Shown: positions 19,633 through 31,519 of the stretch, piece after piece
How positions within the stretch are numbered: position 1 is the first letter of the stretch
Layout of the letters: every line of letters begins with the position of its first letter
From: Candidatus Providencia siddallii
Lineage (GTDB): Bacteria; Pseudomonadota; Gammaproteobacteria; Enterobacterales; Enterobacteriaceae
NCBI GenBank assembly: GCA_001457715.1
Contig: CVRF01000003.1
Location: 124,001-188,000, forward strand
Reading direction: 5' to 3'
Length of the DNA: 64,000 nt
Translations under genes and position numbers: made by a program
The notes under the pieces: generated by a model
The model's input: the letters and a program-made list of their open reading frames with translations, nothing else
Told to the model about the DNA's origin: nothing
Database searches by the model: none

Positions 19633-21078
19633 TCAGTCAATAACTATTGAAGCAATAGAAATAATTGGGTTAGGCCACACTCCAAAAACTAAAACAATAA
19701 CAGAACAAATTAATATAAAAAAAATATTTAATTTTTGTTTTTTATCATCATAAAAATCATTATTTTTTTCTTTATACATATAAAGAACTGAAATAAAACG
19801 TAAATAATTATACATTCCAATTATATTTCCAATTATTAAAAAATATATAAACCACCAAATTTTTGAATTCATAACAGAAAATATCACATAAAATTTACCA
19901 ATAAAACCCAATGTGATTGGTATCCCAGCTAACGAAAATACCATAATACTCATAGCTATACTCAGCATTGGTTCATGCCAAAATAATCCATAAAATATAT
20001 TTATATTATTAACATCATTATTATATTTTCGATTTGAAATCGTACTTATAATACCAAATATACCTAAACTTGAGAACATATAACTTATTAAATAAATAGC
20101 AACAGCTAATTGTGAAATAGATTTATCAGATTTTGCAGAAACTAAAGCAACCAACAAATAACCCATATTAGAAATTGATGAATAAGCAAACAAACGTTTT
20201 AAATTCTTTTGCGTAAAAGCTAATATATTTCCAAATAAAATTGATGCAATTGCAATAACTGAAAACATTATTAAAACAATTTCATTATTAATTAATACTT
20301 TTGTAAAAAAACGGAATAAAACTGCAAAAATACCTATTTTACAACCAGTTAACAAAAACGATGAAACCGAATCTGGAGCTCCTTGATAAACATCTGGAGT
20401 CCATAAATGAAAAGGGAAAAATGATAATTTAATACATAAACCTATAATCAGCATACCTAAACCAATTGATAATAGATATGTGTGTGTATTATTATTAAAA
20501 ATTATTTCAGCAATATGTTCAAAATTTAAATCACCTAATTCAGCATACAATAAAGCAATACCAAATAATAAAAATGAAGTTGATAAAGACATCAACATAT
20601 ATTTAATTCCAGCTTCTAAAGAACGTTTATCATCAAAAGAATAAACCACTAAACCCAATAATGGTAAGGTTATTAATTCGATGCCAATAAACATAGAAAC
20701 CAAATGATTTGACATAGAAAGCAAAATGCCACCTGTTGTGGCAATCATAATTAATAAATAAAATTCATCTTTATTATCATCAATTTTTTTTAACCAATAA
20801 TAAGCAAAAATAATACTCCATATACCGGAAATAACAACTAATGCACTATAAAATAAAGAAAACCCATCTACACGAATCAGAAAAGTGACATCAACTGTAT
20901 AATTAGAAACAGCTAATATAACTATTAAAAATAACGAACAAATAAAACCAGATAAAGCTATACTAATACTGGTAATATGATTACGATGAAATGCAATAGA
21001 TAACATTATAATTACTGAAGTAAAACCAGTTATTATTAAAGGTGATATTAAAATTAAATCATGAAATGTTATAGTCAT
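19633..21078 (-). CDS. nuoN: NADH-quinone oxidoreductase subunit N
   Basis: An antiporter-like membrane subunit of complex I, one of the three proton-channel proteins. The 481 residues (E. coli about 485) contain around 14 hydrophobic segments. The conserved FIGIELITLPLLGLV, the SFFPFHLWTPDVYQGAPDSVSSFL lysine/histidine region and the RLFAYSSISNMGYLL helix are all present. It is the last gene of the nuo operon. The stop is TGA. nuoM ends 28 bp upstream. Confidence 0.96.
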   Translation of the reverse strand: MTITFHDLILISPLIITGFTSVIIMLSIAFHRNHITSISIALSGFICSLFLIVILAVSNYTVDVTFLIRVDGFSLFYSALVVISGIWSIIFAYYWLKKIDDNKDEFYLLIMIATTGGILLSMSNHLVSMFIGIELITLPLLGLVVYSFDDKRSLEAGIKYMLMSLSTSFLLFGIALLYAELGDLNFEHIAEIIFNNNTHTYLLSIGLGMLIIGLCIKLSFFPFHLWTPDVYQGAPDSVSSFLLTGCKIGIFAVLFRFFTKVLINNEIVLIMFSVIAIASILFGNILAFTQKNLKRLFAYSSISNMGYLLVALVSAKSDKSISQLAVAIYLISYMFSSLGIFGIISTISNRKYNNDVNNINIFYGLFWHEPMLSIAMSIMVFSLAGIPITLGFIGKFYVIFSVMNSKIWWFIYFLIIGNIIGMYNYLRFISVLYMYKEKNNDFYDDKKQKLNIFFILICSVIVLVFGVWPNPIISIASIVID

Positions 21079-21106
21079 CGATAACTACAACCCTAATATT
21101 TTAAAA

Positions 21107-22603
21107 TTAAAGAAAATTATATAACGCTTTCATTGAACCTGTTGATATATTTAAAATTAATTGTGCATAAAAACCTATAATTAACAATAAAACAGCTAAT
21201 ACAAAAAGCATACCAAATTCACGAATACTTAAATTTTTCATTTTATTTAATATTTTTGACGTCCCATAATATATTTTCTGCATTGTTAATAACGAATAAA
21301 TAGAAGTAAAAATAACACCTAATATTGCTATACATATTACAGATTTAAATTTAGTAAAAGCACCAAAGAATATCATAAGTTCAGCAATAAAATTTCCAGT
21401 ACCAGGTATTCCAAAATTTGCAGCAATAAAAAATAAGGACATCCCAGGTAATAATTTAATTTTTCCCCATAATCCACCTATCATACACATATCACGAGTT
21501 TGTATTCGTTCATAAAGTTGATTACTAATAAGAATTAATGCTGTACCTGATAAACTACTAGTAATCATTTGAAGCACTGCACCTTGATATGACAAAATAG
21601 AGTTCGCGTAAATTGCTATGGTTACAAGACCCATATGTGATATATTGGCATATGCTATTAAACGTTTAATATCTGTTTGTTTAAATGCTAACCATGCACC
21701 GTAAAAAATACTAACAACCCCAATTGTCATTGCTATTGGAGCAAATTTAATAATAGTTTCTGGAAAAAACGGTAAAATAAAACGCAATTGCCCATAAGCT
21801 GCTGTTTTTAACATAATACCAGATATATCAATAGAACCAGATGTTGGCAACTGCTCTTGAATATCTGGAACCCAACCATGAAATGGAAGTAATGGCATTT
21901 TTACTGCAAAAGCAACAAAAAAACCTAACATTAATATATAACTAACAGTACTAGACATCTTAGTCCCAAGTAGATCGTTATAATTAAATGTTAACACTCC
22001 AGTTGTTTTGAAATGCATGATTACTAATCCGATTATTGACAATAACATAAATAAACCGCTTGCTTGTGTATATATAAAAAATTTAATAGCTGCATTTATA
22101 TGTTTTTTATTTTCTGATGCTTTATGCCCCCAATTAACAGTAATTAAATATATTGGAATTAATAACATTTCCCAGAAGAAAAAGAACAAAAATAAATCAA
22201 TTGAAATAAAAATACCAATTACACATGTAATAATCCATAAGAGGTTAAAATAATAAAAACCTTGATTTTTTAATTTTTCATTCCAATTGCTTAATACAGA
22301 AAAAACCCCTATAATAGCAGTTAATACAAGCATTAATAATGATAATCCATCAATCGCAAAATGAACATTTATCCCCAATGATGGTATCCATGATTTTAAA
22401 AAAACTTCTTTCCATTGCAAAATTCCATTTGAAGTACATAAAGAATAATATTCACCATGCAACAATGGTTGCATTGAAAAAATTAATATAAATATACTTG
22501 AAATAAATGCAATTAAACGAGGTGCACGATGACTAAATATCTCGGTACACCAACTTAATAACCCTCCAAAAAAAGAAAATAATACTAAGCAAGGTAATAA
22601 CAT
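21107..22603 (-). CDS. nuoM: NADH-quinone oxidoreductase subunit M
   Basis: A second antiporter-like proton-pumping subunit. The 498-residue polytopic protein has the essential Glu in FFFFWEMLLIPIYL, the PLLPFHGWVPDIQEQLPTSGSIDISG block with the conserved Lys upstream in FAVKMPL, and LIAYANISHMGLV. Length is close to E. coli (509). It lies between nuoL and nuoN with gaps of 15 and 28 bp, so it is certainly co-transcribed. Confidence 0.96.
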   Translation of the reverse strand: MLLPCLVLFSFFGGLLSWCTEIFSHRAPRLIAFISSIFILIFSMQPLLHGEYYSLCTSNGILQWKEVFLKSWIPSLGINVHFAIDGLSLLMLVLTAIIGVFSVLSNWNEKLKNQGFYYFNLLWIITCVIGIFISIDLFLFFFFWEMLLIPIYLITVNWGHKASENKKHINAAIKFFIYTQASGLFMLLSIIGLVIMHFKTTGVLTFNYNDLLGTKMSSTVSYILMLGFFVAFAVKMPLLPFHGWVPDIQEQLPTSGSIDISGIMLKTAAYGQLRFILPFFPETIIKFAPIAMTIGVVSIFYGAWLAFKQTDIKRLIAYANISHMGLVTIAIYANSILSYQGAVLQMITSSLSGTALILISNQLYERIQTRDMCMIGGLWGKIKLLPGMSLFFIAANFGIPGTGNFIAELMIFFGAFTKFKSVICIAILGVIFTSIYSLLTMQKIYYGTSKILNKMKNLSIREFGMLFVLAVLLLIIGFYAQLILNISTGSMKALYNFL

Positions 22604-22618
22604 ACATACGTACCTTAG

Positions 22619-24469
22619 TTAAGTTAAAAGTAATAGAATAAAAATTATTATTGCAGTTAACTCTAATGAAACAAGATACCAACGAATTCGTCCATTTTCA
22701 CTAATCAAAAACAGTTTATTTAAAAAATATAGTAAATAAGCTAATAAATTAATTAATGAATTAATAGGATCTTTTTTTAATAACCATGCGACAACTTTAA
22801 ATGGTTTAATAAAAACTACATTATATAGCCAATTCAAATCCCAAAAATAACACCACCAATTTAATAAAAAACGACTAAAGTTTGTTTTTTTTATTATTTT
22901 TAATATTGGACGTTTATATAAATATAAAAATATAGTAACAAATAAACCTACAATTGAAAAACTAGAAGAAATTATTTCTAAAAACAACTTTTTATCTTCT
23001 AAAAATTTTATTAAAAATATTTCATCTAATGATTTATAAAATAATGCACCTATAAACGTCGAAAAAATAGCTAAAATAATTAATGGTCCTATATGAGTAA
23101 TTTCTTTTATTTCATAAGAATATTTTTTATTTTTTTCTTTACCATGAAACATAACAAAAATCATACGAAAAATATAAATTGTTGTGATTAAAACACCAAA
23201 CATACTTGCCAATAAAAACAGATTTTGTCCATTAAATTGTATTCCCGATAAAATTGCACTTTTACTATAAAAACCTGCAGTAAATAAAGGTAAAGCTGAT
23301 AACGAGCTCCCCCCAATTAACATCATTATGTATATAAATATATTTTGTTTATATAAACAATCGATTTTAAAAATATCTTGTTCATTATTACATAAAATAA
23401 TTAATGAACCTGCTGATAAAAATAATAAAGTTTTAAAAAACGCATGAACCATCAAATGAAAAATAGCTGCATCCCATGCTTGAACACCAATCGCTAAAAA
23501 CATATAACCAATTTGACTCATAGTAGAATAAGCAAGAATACGTTTTATATTACTCTGTAATAAAGCTGAAAAACTACCAATTAACAATGTTATTGTACCA
23601 ATTATTCTAATAAGATATAAAATGTCTGGATTTAATAAAAATAAACAATGAGTTCTACTTATTAAGTAAACACCAGCAGTAACCATCGTCGCGGAATGAA
23701 TCAAAGCAGAAACTGGTGTAGGAGCAACCATTGCATCTGTAAGCCACGTTTGCAATGGAAATTGAGCTGATTTACCAATTGAAGCAAATAAAAGCATTAA
23801 AGTCCCTAAAGTAATTATACTTGAATCTTTAATATTTTTTTGATCAATAAAAGTTGCTATATCAGCGAAATTTAAAGTACCAATTTCATTCCATAAAACA
23901 AGCATACCAATCAAAAGAAAAAGATCACTAATTCTAGTTATTAAAAATATTTTTATTGCTTTTTTACCATTATCTGAATTTCTATAATAGAAATTAATTA
24001 ATAAATAACTACATAAACCAACTCCTTCCCAACCAAAATACATTGAGATCATGTTATTACATAAAACTAAAACAAGCATACATGAAATAAAAAGATTAGT
24101 ATAAGCAAAATAACGTGAATAACCCTCTTCTCCACGCATATACCAAGAAGAATAAACATGAATAAGAAAACCTATACCAGTAACTATACATGACATAATT
24201 AAAGAAAGTTTATCTAATAATAAAATAAATGGAATTTTAAAATTATTTATTGAAATACAAGTCCATAACGTTTGTTTATATATATATCCAGTTATTGTAG
24301 ATTTATGCAATAAAAATTCGTAACCTGCATTAATTACAGTAATAAATGATAAAAATACAGATCCTACACCGATAAAAGCAGAAATATTTTCTGATAATCT
24401 CCCACAAGAAAATGATAAAAATAAAAATCCTATTAAAGGAAACAAAATAGTTAAATAAAGTAAATTCAT
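22619..24469 (-). CDS. nuoL: NADH-quinone oxidoreductase subunit L
   Basis: The distal antiporter-like subunit with the long lateral helix. The 616 residues (E. coli 613) include the conserved Glu in [52 protein letters not shown]-type channel residues, and [18 protein letters not shown]. The C-terminal segment corresponding to helix HL and the final anchor is retained. The ATG overlaps the nuoK stop (ATGA), indicating translational coupling. Confidence 0.97.
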   Translation of the reverse strand: MNLLYLTILFPLIGFLFLSFSCGRLSENISAFIGVGSVFLSFITVINAGYEFLLHKSTITGYIYKQTLWTCISINNFKIPFILLLDKLSLIMSCIVTGIGFLIHVYSSWYMRGEEGYSRYFAYTNLFISCMLVLVLCNNMISMYFGWEGVGLCSYLLINFYYRNSDNGKKAIKIFLITRISDLFLLIGMLVLWNEIGTLNFADIATFIDQKNIKDSSIITLGTLMLLFASIGKSAQFPLQTWLTDAMVAPTPVSALIHSATMVTAGVYLISRTHCLFLLNPDILYLIRIIGTITLLIGSFSALLQSNIKRILAYSTMSQIGYMFLAIGVQAWDAAIFHLMVHAFFKTLLFLSAGSLIILCNNEQDIFKIDCLYKQNIFIYIMMLIGGSSLSALPLFTAGFYSKSAILSGIQFNGQNLFLLASMFGVLITTIYIFRMIFVMFHGKEKNKKYSYEIKEITHIGPLIILAIFSTFIGALFYKSLDEIFLIKFLEDKKLFLEIISSSFSIVGLFVTIFLYLYKRPILKIIKKTNFSRFLLNWWCYFWDLNWLYNVVFIKPFKVVAWLLKKDPINSLINLLAYLLYFLNKLFLISENGRIRWYLVSLELTAIIIFILLLLT

Positions 24470-24768
24470 TCAGACATCTCGTTTAAATTATCAACATCAA
24501 GATTTTTATAATAACGATGTAATCGCAATAATAACGCCAAACCAATGCTAGCTTCAACAGCAGCTAGTGTTATTATTAAAATATACATAATTTGTCCATC
24601 TGGCTGTCCCCAAAAACTACCAACTACAACAAAAGCTAATGCAGTTGAATTAATAGTAATTTCCAGACCTAATAACATAAAAAATAAATTACGACGAACA
24701 ATAATGCAATTTAATCCAATCACAAACAAAATAGCTGATAAAATTAAACCATGCTGAAGAGGTATCAT
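24466..24768 (-). CDS. nuoK: NADH-quinone oxidoreductase subunit K
   Basis: A small three-helix membrane subunit of 100 residues, the exact family size. The two buried glutamates are seen in [15 protein letters not shown] and [19 protein letters not shown]. It ends in TGA overlapping the nuoL ATG by four bases. It starts with ATG 33 bp after the nuoJ stop. Confidence 0.97.
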   Translation of the reverse strand: MIPLQHGLILSAILFVIGLNCIIVRRNLFFMLLGLEITINSTALAFVVVGSFWGQPDGQIMYILIITLAAVEASIGLALLLRLHRYYKNLDVDNLNEMSE

Positions 24769-24801
24769 TCTTACTCCATGCGACTATTTATTTTAATAGA
24801 A

Positions 24802-25311
24802 TTAAAAAGATTTTTTTACACGTCTTTCATGTCCAATATGAAAAGCAACAACTAAACCAGAAAGTAATAATAATGATATAAATTCAATTACCAATATATA
24901 CGGTCCAAATAGAGTAATTCCAACTTCTTTTACACCTATAATAGTACCACCAATCTTTTCTTTATATGGAAAAGTACTGATTCCGTAAATAAAAATAGAT
25001 AACAATGATATAGATAAAATAACAGAAAAAATTAAACTTTTTCTATTCATAAAATTACGTTCTTGAATCACAACTTCGTTACCAAGATTAAGCATCATTA
25101 CAACAAATACAAACAAAACAATAATAGCACTTGCATATACAATGGTTTCTATTGCACCAGCAAAATAAGCTCCTATTGAAAAAAAAACTGCAGATAAAGA
25201 TAATAATGATATAATTAAATAAAATAATGCATACACTGGATTAGTATTTACAACAACCATTAAAGTTGCTAAAATTGAAATTACTCCAAATATATAAAAC
25301 ATAAGTTCCAT
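24802..25311 (-). CDS. nuoJ: NADH-quinone oxidoreductase subunit J
   Basis: A five-helix membrane subunit bordering the quinone-to-channel path. The 169-residue protein (E. coli 184) has the characteristic NPVYALFYLIISLLSLSAVFF and GAIETIVYASAIIVLFVFVVMMLNLG. The C-terminus ends soon after the last helix, a little shorter than in E. coli. It sits 15 bp after nuoI. Confidence 0.95.
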   Translation of the reverse strand: MELMFYIFGVISILATLMVVVNTNPVYALFYLIISLLSLSAVFFSIGAYFAGAIETIVYASAIIVLFVFVVMMLNLGNEVVIQERNFMNRKSLIFSVILSISLLSIFIYGISTFPYKEKIGGTIIGVKEVGITLFGPYILVIEFISLLLLSGLVVAFHIGHERRVKKSF

Positions 25312-25326
25312 AAAATATAATTATCC

Positions 25327-25869
25327 TTATGGTAATAACTCTTTAATATCAATTGGATTAGATTCATTATCTGCATCACCTTTTTTTTTACCGTCAATCA
25401 CAACTCCTGATTTCTGATAAAAATCATAATAAGAATATTTACCAGTACCAGAAATTAACAAATCATTTTTTTCGTAAACAAGATCACATCTCCTCCATTC
25501 AGCCATTTCAAAATCAGGTATTAATTGTATAGCTGTTGTTGGACAAGCTTCTTCGCATAAACCACAAAAAACACAACGAGAAAAATTAATTCGGAAAATT
25601 TTTGAATAACACCGTCCATCAGAATTAACAGCTCTCTCTATATAAATACAACTTGCTGGGCAAACAACTGAACATAAACTACAAGCCACACAACGTTCTT
25701 TGCCATTATGATCATGCGTTAAAACTACGCGTCCACGATAACGAGGTGATAAATAAACATTTTCCTCTGGATACATTTGCGTTTCACGTTTTCTAAATGC
25801 ATTAAAAGCAATCATAGAAATACTACGTATTTGTGTCGCAAAACCTATTAATAAATCCTTAAATATCAT
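25327..25869 (-). CDS. nuoI: NADH-quinone oxidoreductase subunit I (two 4Fe-4S clusters)
   Basis: The ferredoxin-like subunit carrying clusters N6a and N6b. The two cysteine motifs [15 protein letters not shown] and [15 protein letters not shown] are intact, followed by the [17 protein letters not shown] block. ATG 25869 (MIFKDLLIG) gives 180 residues, the E. coli length. An upstream TTG at 25878 overlaps the nuoH stop and is less likely. Confidence 0.97.
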   Translation of the reverse strand: MIFKDLLIGFATQIRSISMIAFNAFRKRETQMYPEENVYLSPRYRGRVVLTHDHNGKERCVACSLCSVVCPASCIYIERAVNSDGRCYSKIFRINFSRCVFCGLCEEACPTTAIQLIPDFEMAEWRRCDLVYEKNDLLISGTGKYSYYDFYQKSGVVIDGKKKGDADNESNPIDIKELLP

Positions 25870-25871
25870 GT

Positions 25872-26858
25872 TTAACAACCTTTATTAGAAAAATATAAAA
25901 TTACTGCTGCAGTACATAATAAATTTAATAATGTTAGAGGAAGACATATTTTCCAACCAAATAACATTACTTGATCATAACGAGGCCGAGGTAATGAAGC
26001 TCTAATTAGAATAAACATAACTATAAAAAAACTAGTTTTAATAAAAAACCATAAAAATGGTGGTAATAAAGGCCCACGCCATCCACCAAAAAAAAGTGTA
26101 ACTATTAATGATGATACTGTAATAATACTAATATATTCACCAATAAAAAATAAACTAAACTTCATTCCAGAATATTCTATATGATAACCGTCTGCAATTT
26201 CTTGTTCAGACTCAGGTTGATCAAACGGATGACGATGACATACTGCAATAGCGGCTATTATAAACGTTATAAAACCAAAAAATTGCGGAATGATATTCCA
26301 AATATCTTTTTGAGAATTTACAATATCAATCAAATTAAATGATCTAGCTCTTGCAATTACTCCTGTTAATGATAAACCTAAAAATACTTCATAACTTATA
26401 CTTTGCGCAACTGCACGAAGAGCACCCAATAATGAATATTTATTGTTACTGGCCCATCCAGCAAATAAAATAGCATAAACTGCTATACCAGCCATCATTA
26501 AAAAAAATAAAATTCCGATGTTTAAATCTATAACATATAATGTTGAACTAATAGGTATTATAGCAAACACAAAATACAATGAACAAAATGAAATAACTGG
26601 AGCTAGTACAAATATCATTTTATCGGCAAAAATAGGAATCCAATCTTCTTTAAAAAGCATTTTTAACATATCTGCTATAACTTGCCCTAATCCAAACAAT
26701 CCTACACGATTTGGACCATAACGATTTTGAAAAAGACCTAAAATACGACGCTCTATAAAACTCATGTATGCTGCGCATAACATAACTATTAACAAGATTA
26801 CAACTGGTTTTAATACAGAAGATAATATGTTTATTATATTTAAAAAATTCAAATTCAC
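25872..26858 (-). CDS. nuoH: NADH-quinone oxidoreductase subunit H
   Basis: The membrane subunit forming the quinone-binding chamber floor with eight helices. The 328 residues (E. coli 325) show [23 protein letters not shown], the acidic loop [20 protein letters not shown]-type sequence and the C-terminal [13 protein letters not shown]. The start is GTG at 26858, overlapping the nuoG stop (GTGA). Confidence 0.97.
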   Translation of the reverse strand: MNLNFLNIINILSSVLKPVVILLIVMLCAAYMSFIERRILGLFQNRYGPNRVGLFGLGQVIADMLKMLFKEDWIPIFADKMIFVLAPVISFCSLYFVFAIIPISSTLYVIDLNIGILFFLMMAGIAVYAILFAGWASNNKYSLLGALRAVAQSISYEVFLGLSLTGVIARARSFNLIDIVNSQKDIWNIIPQFFGFITFIIAAIAVCHRHPFDQPESEQEIADGYHIEYSGMKFSLFFIGEYISIITVSSLIVTLFFGGWRGPLLPPFLWFFIKTSFFIVMFILIRASLPRPRYDQVMLFGWKICLPLTLLNLLCTAAVILYFSNKGC

Positions 26859-29581
26859 TCTACTTTCCTTATTGAATTTTTAATTAAAATACCTGTCATT
26901 GAAGCAAAAAATCCATACATACCTAAAGGTAACCCAATTTGTCCAGTAGATAGTTTATCACTTAAGCGTACATTTAAGTAAAGTAATTGATTATCATAAA
27001 GTAATTCAATTTTAGATTCCGCGGTTAAATCAAGTAATAAAGCATCATTATTATTAAATACAATATATGGTTTTGGCATACATTGTTTAACTATATCTGA
27101 ACGTTGCGACATTTCTTCAGAACCAAATAAGTGATAATATGGAACTATAATCCATTGATTTTTTTTTGATTGATATTTTTTTGGAACTTCAGTAAAAAAA
27201 GACATTTTACTTTTTTTAGAATCAAACAAGCGAATTCCAGGATCACCAAACAATAAATAACCACCGACTTTATTTTGAAATTTATTCCATGATTGAACAG
27301 AATTCCAACCAGGTACCCATGCAAATGGAATTTGCTTAGTTAACGATGCTTTAGAAATATTACCTTCCATTGAAAAAACAAAAGGTGAATCAAAATCTTG
27401 TGGTTGAACAGCTTCGTGAATAGATTTATTCGATAATATTGCTGTACGACCGCTATAACGATGAGATTCTCTAGCTATTTTTTGACCACGAATACGAAAA
27501 GATGATTTTGGAGATGCATCTATAATTTTTGCAAATTGAGGCATATTTATGGCGCAATCAGAGATGATATTATCAAATTTAATTTCACCTAAATCGATTT
27601 TATTTAATTCGGAATTAATTAAACATAACCATCTCCAACTTTCATTTATAAAATTATTATTATCATAAAAACTTGGTTTAAAAACTTTAAAAAAACGTTG
27701 AGCACGACCTTCTTGACTAATTAATGTTCCATTAGATTCAGCAAACGTTGCTGCTGGAAAACCTATAGTCGATTTATCCATTAAATTTGTATAATAATGA
27801 TCAATAACAATTAAATACTTTAACTTTGTAATTACAGTATCTACAACACTAACTTTGCTATTACAGTAGAGATCATTTTCAACAACAATTGCTGCATCAA
27901 CTTCATCTAATTCAATTTTATTAAACGCTCTATCGATTGATTTTGCATTCATCATAGCTAAACCAAAACTATTTGCATTAGGAGATAAATAAGATAATGC
28001 AACATTTACACCTTTATCTTTTAATGCAAAAGCAATATTTGCTGCTGCTTTAATAAGCCAATCACTAGCGCTATGAGTTCCGCTTATAATTAATACTTTT
28101 TTTGACTCAATAAAAATTTTAGCTATAATGTCAATTTTATTTTTTAAACTAATTGATAAATCATTAACAATAGGGGATTTTTTATTAATCGCATGCGCAA
28201 TAGCAAAACCAAAACGAGCTTGATCAACTACTGGTGCATAATAACTTAAAAAAGCGATATCCTCCAAACATGTTTTATCAACATTAGTAACAATTAATAC
28301 GTTTTTATTATGAATATTAATATCAGTAATTGTTGTAAAAATATAATTATTTGTTTTTTCTAAAATAATTGCTTCTTTAGATTCAAGTTTAACAGCTCTT
28401 CTAACAGATAACGCCATACGAGCACTTGTTTGTGTTAAGTCTTCACCTAAAACCAATATCGCATTATATTCTTCTATTTCACGCAACATTGGTGTATAAA
28501 CACCTCCATGTTGTAAAATATTCAAAATTAATGTTAATCTAAGTTGTTCTTCTTCTGAAATTCCAGAATAAAAATTTTCTTCACCTACTAATAAACGCAA
28601 CATATAATTAGTTTCAATACTTGCACGCGAAGAACCTATACCAATTATTTTTTTTGCTTTATTAAAAATTTGAATAGTTTTTTTAATAGCTTTGTCATTA
28701 GACATTACTTCCTTAATATTATTCGAACTAAAAAAAGCTTGACGTGGACGATCTTCACAATTTATGTATCCACACCCAAAACGTCCACGATCACAAAGAA
28801 AATAACGATTTACAGATCCATTATAACGATTTTCTATTTTACAAATTTTACCATTTCTCTCACCTATAATTATATTACAACCAATACTACATTGATGACA
28901 AATACTAGGCGCAAATTGTATATCCCATTTACGATTATAGTGTTCAGAATATGTTTTATCTGTAAAAACGCCTGTTGGACAAACCTCTATTAAATTACCT
29001 GAAAATTCATTTTTTAACATTCCATGTTCAACACGTCCAAAATAAACATTATCATGAATACCATATACATATAAATCAGTTCCACCTGCATAATTTTTAT
29101 AAAAATTAATACAACGATAACAAGCAATACAACGATTCATTTCATGATTAATAAATGGTCCTAAATTCTGATTAATATGTGTACGTTTATTAAAACGATA
29201 ATTACGTTTATAATGACCTGTCATTACAGTCATATCTTGTAAATGACAATTTCCACCTTCATCACATACTAAACAATCATGCGGATGATTAATCATTAAA
29301 CATTCAATAACTGTTTTACGAAATTCTTTTGTTTCTTCATCATTAATAGATATACAAAGTCCATCTCTTACCTGCGTCATGCAAGACATAATTATGTACC
29401 CACATACATCACCTACATTTTTATATTCCTTAACTGCGCATTGACGACATGATCCAATACTACCTAAAGCAGGATGCCAACAAAAATAAGGAATATCTAA
29501 ACCTAATGACAAACAGGCATGTAATAAATTTTCATAATTATTTACATAAAATTTTCTATTATCCACATATATTACAGCCAT
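26855..29581 (-). CDS. nuoG: NADH-quinone oxidoreductase subunit G
   Basis: The large iron-sulphur subunit, 908 residues as in E. coli. Binding sites appear in order. The N-terminal 2Fe-2S ligands are in [21 protein letters not shown]5 is in [15 protein letters not shown] and N4 in [10 protein letters not shown] plus CPTGVF. The extra N7-type set CHQCSIGC with a downstream Cys (FLCDRG) is present, followed by the molybdopterin-type domain without cofactor. The stop is TGA, overlapping the GTG of nuoH. It is 124 bp downstream of nuoF, the widest gap but one (nuoB-nuoCD is 102 bp) inside the operon. Confidence 0.97.
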   Translation of the reverse strand: MAVIYVDNRKFYVNNYENLLHACLSLGLDIPYFCWHPALGSIGSCRQCAVKEYKNVGDVCGYIIMSCMTQVRDGLCISINDEETKEFRKTVIECLMINHPHDCLVCDEGGNCHLQDMTVMTGHYKRNYRFNKRTHINQNLGPFINHEMNRCIACYRCINFYKNYAGGTDLYVYGIHDNVYFGRVEHGMLKNEFSGNLIEVCPTGVFTDKTYSEHYNRKWDIQFAPSICHQCSIGCNIIIGERNGKICKIENRYNGSVNRYFLCDRGRFGCGYINCEDRPRQAFFSSNNIKEVMSNDKAIKKTIQIFNKAKKIIGIGSSRASIETNYMLRLLVGEENFYSGISEEEQLRLTLILNILQHGGVYTPMLREIEEYNAILVLGEDLTQTSARMALSVRRAVKLESKEAIILEKTNNYIFTTITDINIHNKNVLIVTNVDKTCLEDIAFLSYYAPVVDQARFGFAIAHAINKKSPIVNDLSISLKNKIDIIAKIFIESKKVLIISGTHSASDWLIKAAANIAFALKDKGVNVALSYLSPNANSFGLAMMNAKSIDRAFNKIELDEVDAAIVVENDLYCNSKVSVVDTVITKLKYLIVIDHYYTNLMDKSTIGFPAATFAESNGTLISQEGRAQRFFKVFKPSFYDNNNFINESWRWLCLINSELNKIDLGEIKFDNIISDCAINMPQFAKIIDASPKSSFRIRGQKIARESHRYSGRTAILSNKSIHEAVQPQDFDSPFVFSMEGNISKASLTKQIPFAWVPGWNSVQSWNKFQNKVGGYLLFGDPGIRLFDSKKSKMSFFTEVPKKYQSKKNQWIIVPYYHLFGSEEMSQRSDIVKQCMPKPYIVFNNNDALLLDLTAESKIELLYDNQLLYLNVRLSDKLSTGQIGLPLGMYGFFASMTGILIKNSIRKVE

Positions 29582-29705
29582 AATATAAGTTCTCCAAAAA
29601 GAAACTATATAAAACCCCAGTTAATAAATAATTAGCTTTTAATAATTATAAAATTTGATTAAGTTAAAAACTAGCTGAATACTTGCTATATCATATAGAT
29701 TTTTT

Positions 29706-31001
29706 TTATAAAATATTCACTTCAAATTCATTACGAAAATATTTAATAGCACTTTTTAACGGCTCAATTGCACCCGGTGCATGTGCACAAAAAGTTTTAC
29801 CAGAACCTAAAAACCAACATAATTTATCAAGAGTTTTTATATCTTCTAAACTACCTTTATTTTCTTTTAATGCTTGTAAAATTTTTACAATCCAAGGTAA
29901 ACCATCACGACACGGTGTACACCAACCACAAGATTCACGTGAAAAAAAAGTCTCTAAATTATGCATTAAAGAAACCATATTGATTTCATTATCTATAGCA
30001 ATCGATAAAGCTGTACCTAAACGACTACCAACTTTAGCTATATTTTTGAAATCCATTGGAACATCTAGATGATTATTCGTTAAAAAACCAGTACTCGCCC
30101 CTCCTGGCATCCATGCTTTTAATTTTAAACCATCACGCATACCACCAGCGTAATTTTCCAATATTTCACGAGCTATTGTACCAAATGGTAATTCCCATAA
30201 ACCAGGTTTTTTTACTCGACCTGAAAAACCCATAAGCTTAGTACCAGTATCTTCACTTTTTCCTAAACTTAATCCGATATACCATTTATACCCATGCTCT
30301 AAAATAGCAGGAATATTACAAATAGTTTCAACGTTATTAACACACGTTGGTTTACCCCAAACACCTAATGTTGCTGGAAATGGTGGTTTATGTCGAGGAT
30401 TAGCTCTTTTTCCCTCAAGTGAATTAATTAATGCTGTTTCTTCACCGCAAATATATCTCCCAATACCAGTATGTATAAATAATTCAAAATCGAAACCAGA
30501 ACCAAGTATATTTTTACCTAACAAACCATTTGATTTTATTTCATTAATAGCAAAACGTATAATTTTAATAGCATTAACATATTCACCACGAATAAAAATA
30601 TAACCACGATAAGCTTTTAATGCATAAGCGCTAATAATCATACCTTCTATTAATAAATGAGGTAATTGTTCCATTAACAAGCGATCTTTATATGCCCCAG
30701 GCTCCATTTCATCTGCGTTACACAAAAAATATCGCGTTTTTATATTTTCATCTTTTGGCATTAAATTCCATTTTAATCCAGTTAAAAAACCAGCTCCACC
30801 TCGACCCTTAAGACCTGAATTTATAATAAGATTTATAACATCCTCCGGCGTCATGTTTTTCAATGCATATTTAATACCATTATATCCACTTTTATCAATG
30901 TATTCCTTTAAATAAACAGGTTTACTATCACAACGCATTCGCCACGTAAGAGGGTGTGTTTCCTGATTACTTATAGACGATTTTATATAAGAATTAATCA
31001 T
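29706..31001 (-). CDS. nuoF: NADH-quinone oxidoreductase subunit F (NADH/FMN site)
   Basis: This subunit oxidises NADH with FMN and holds cluster N3. The glycine-rich [13 protein letters not shown] binds [18 protein letters not shown] binds FMN, and [11 protein letters not shown] with the later FCAHAPGA provide the four Cys ligands. The 431 residues are slightly short of E. coli (445) at the N-terminus. The ATG overlaps the nuoE TGA by four bases. Confidence 0.97.
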   Translation of the reverse strand: MINSYIKSSISNQETHPLTWRMRCDSKPVYLKEYIDKSGYNGIKYALKNMTPEDVINLIINSGLKGRGGAGFLTGLKWNLMPKDENIKTRYFLCNADEMEPGAYKDRLLMEQLPHLLIEGMIISAYALKAYRGYIFIRGEYVNAIKIIRFAINEIKSNGLLGKNILGSGFDFELFIHTGIGRYICGEETALINSLEGKRANPRHKPPFPATLGVWGKPTCVNNVETICNIPAILEHGYKWYIGLSLGKSEDTGTKLMGFSGRVKKPGLWELPFGTIAREILENYAGGMRDGLKLKAWMPGGASTGFLTNNHLDVPMDFKNIAKVGSRLGTALSIAIDNEINMVSLMHNLETFFSRESCGWCTPCRDGLPWIVKILQALKENKGSLEDIKTLDKLCWFLGSGKTFCAHAPGAIEPLKSAIKYFRNEFEVNIL

Positions 31002-31489
31002 GAATACAGTTCCAAAATTCGTTTTACATCATGAGAATCAACATAATTATAAATATCATCATCGATCATGATTGTTGGACCTTTATCACAGTTACCTAAA
31101 CAACATATATGTAACAAAGTAAAACGATTATCAGCTGTCGTTTGTCCTGGGGTAATTTTAAGTTGATTAATTATTTCAAATTCAACATTTTTATATCCAG
31201 TAATAAAACAAACAATGCTATCACAATATCGAATAATGTGCTTACCTACAGGTTTACGAAAAATTTGACTATAAAATGTTGATACACCTTCAACTTCACT
31301 AACTGGGATTTTTAAAATTTTTGCTACAGCAAAAATTATATTATCTTCAATCCAACCACGTTTTTTTTGCAAAATTTTCAATGTACCGATTAATGCCGCT
31401 TGTTGATTTTCATAACAATGTTTTTCTTTTTCTATTTCTTCAAGTTCTATATCAGTTAATATAGTACAAGAATTTTTTTGTTGATTCAT
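30998..31489 (-). CDS. nuoE: NADH-quinone oxidoreductase subunit E
   Basis: A thioredoxin-fold subunit carrying the 2Fe-2S cluster N1a. The ligands are CDSIVC and CLGNCDKGP. The N-terminal helical bundle ([15 protein letters not shown]) and [17 protein letters not shown] are typical. 163 residues, family length. It lies 30 bp after nuoCD, with TGA overlapping nuoF. Confidence 0.96.
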   Translation of the reverse strand: MNQQKNSCTILTDIELEEIEKEKHCYENQQAALIGTLKILQKKRGWIEDNIIFAVAKILKIPVSEVEGVSTFYSQIFRKPVGKHIIRYCDSIVCFITGYKNVEFEIINQLKITPGQTTADNRFTLLHICCLGNCDKGPTIMIDDDIYNYVDSHDVKRILELYS

Positions 31490-31519
31490 ATATTCACCGT
31501 ATTATAATTATAATACATA

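Noticed and set aside
29683-30072. 129-residue plus-strand frame opposite nuoF
   Set aside because: It is the antisense shadow of the well-conserved nuoF. The same holds for open frames opposite rnb (1226-1561), nuoG, pta and rpoD.
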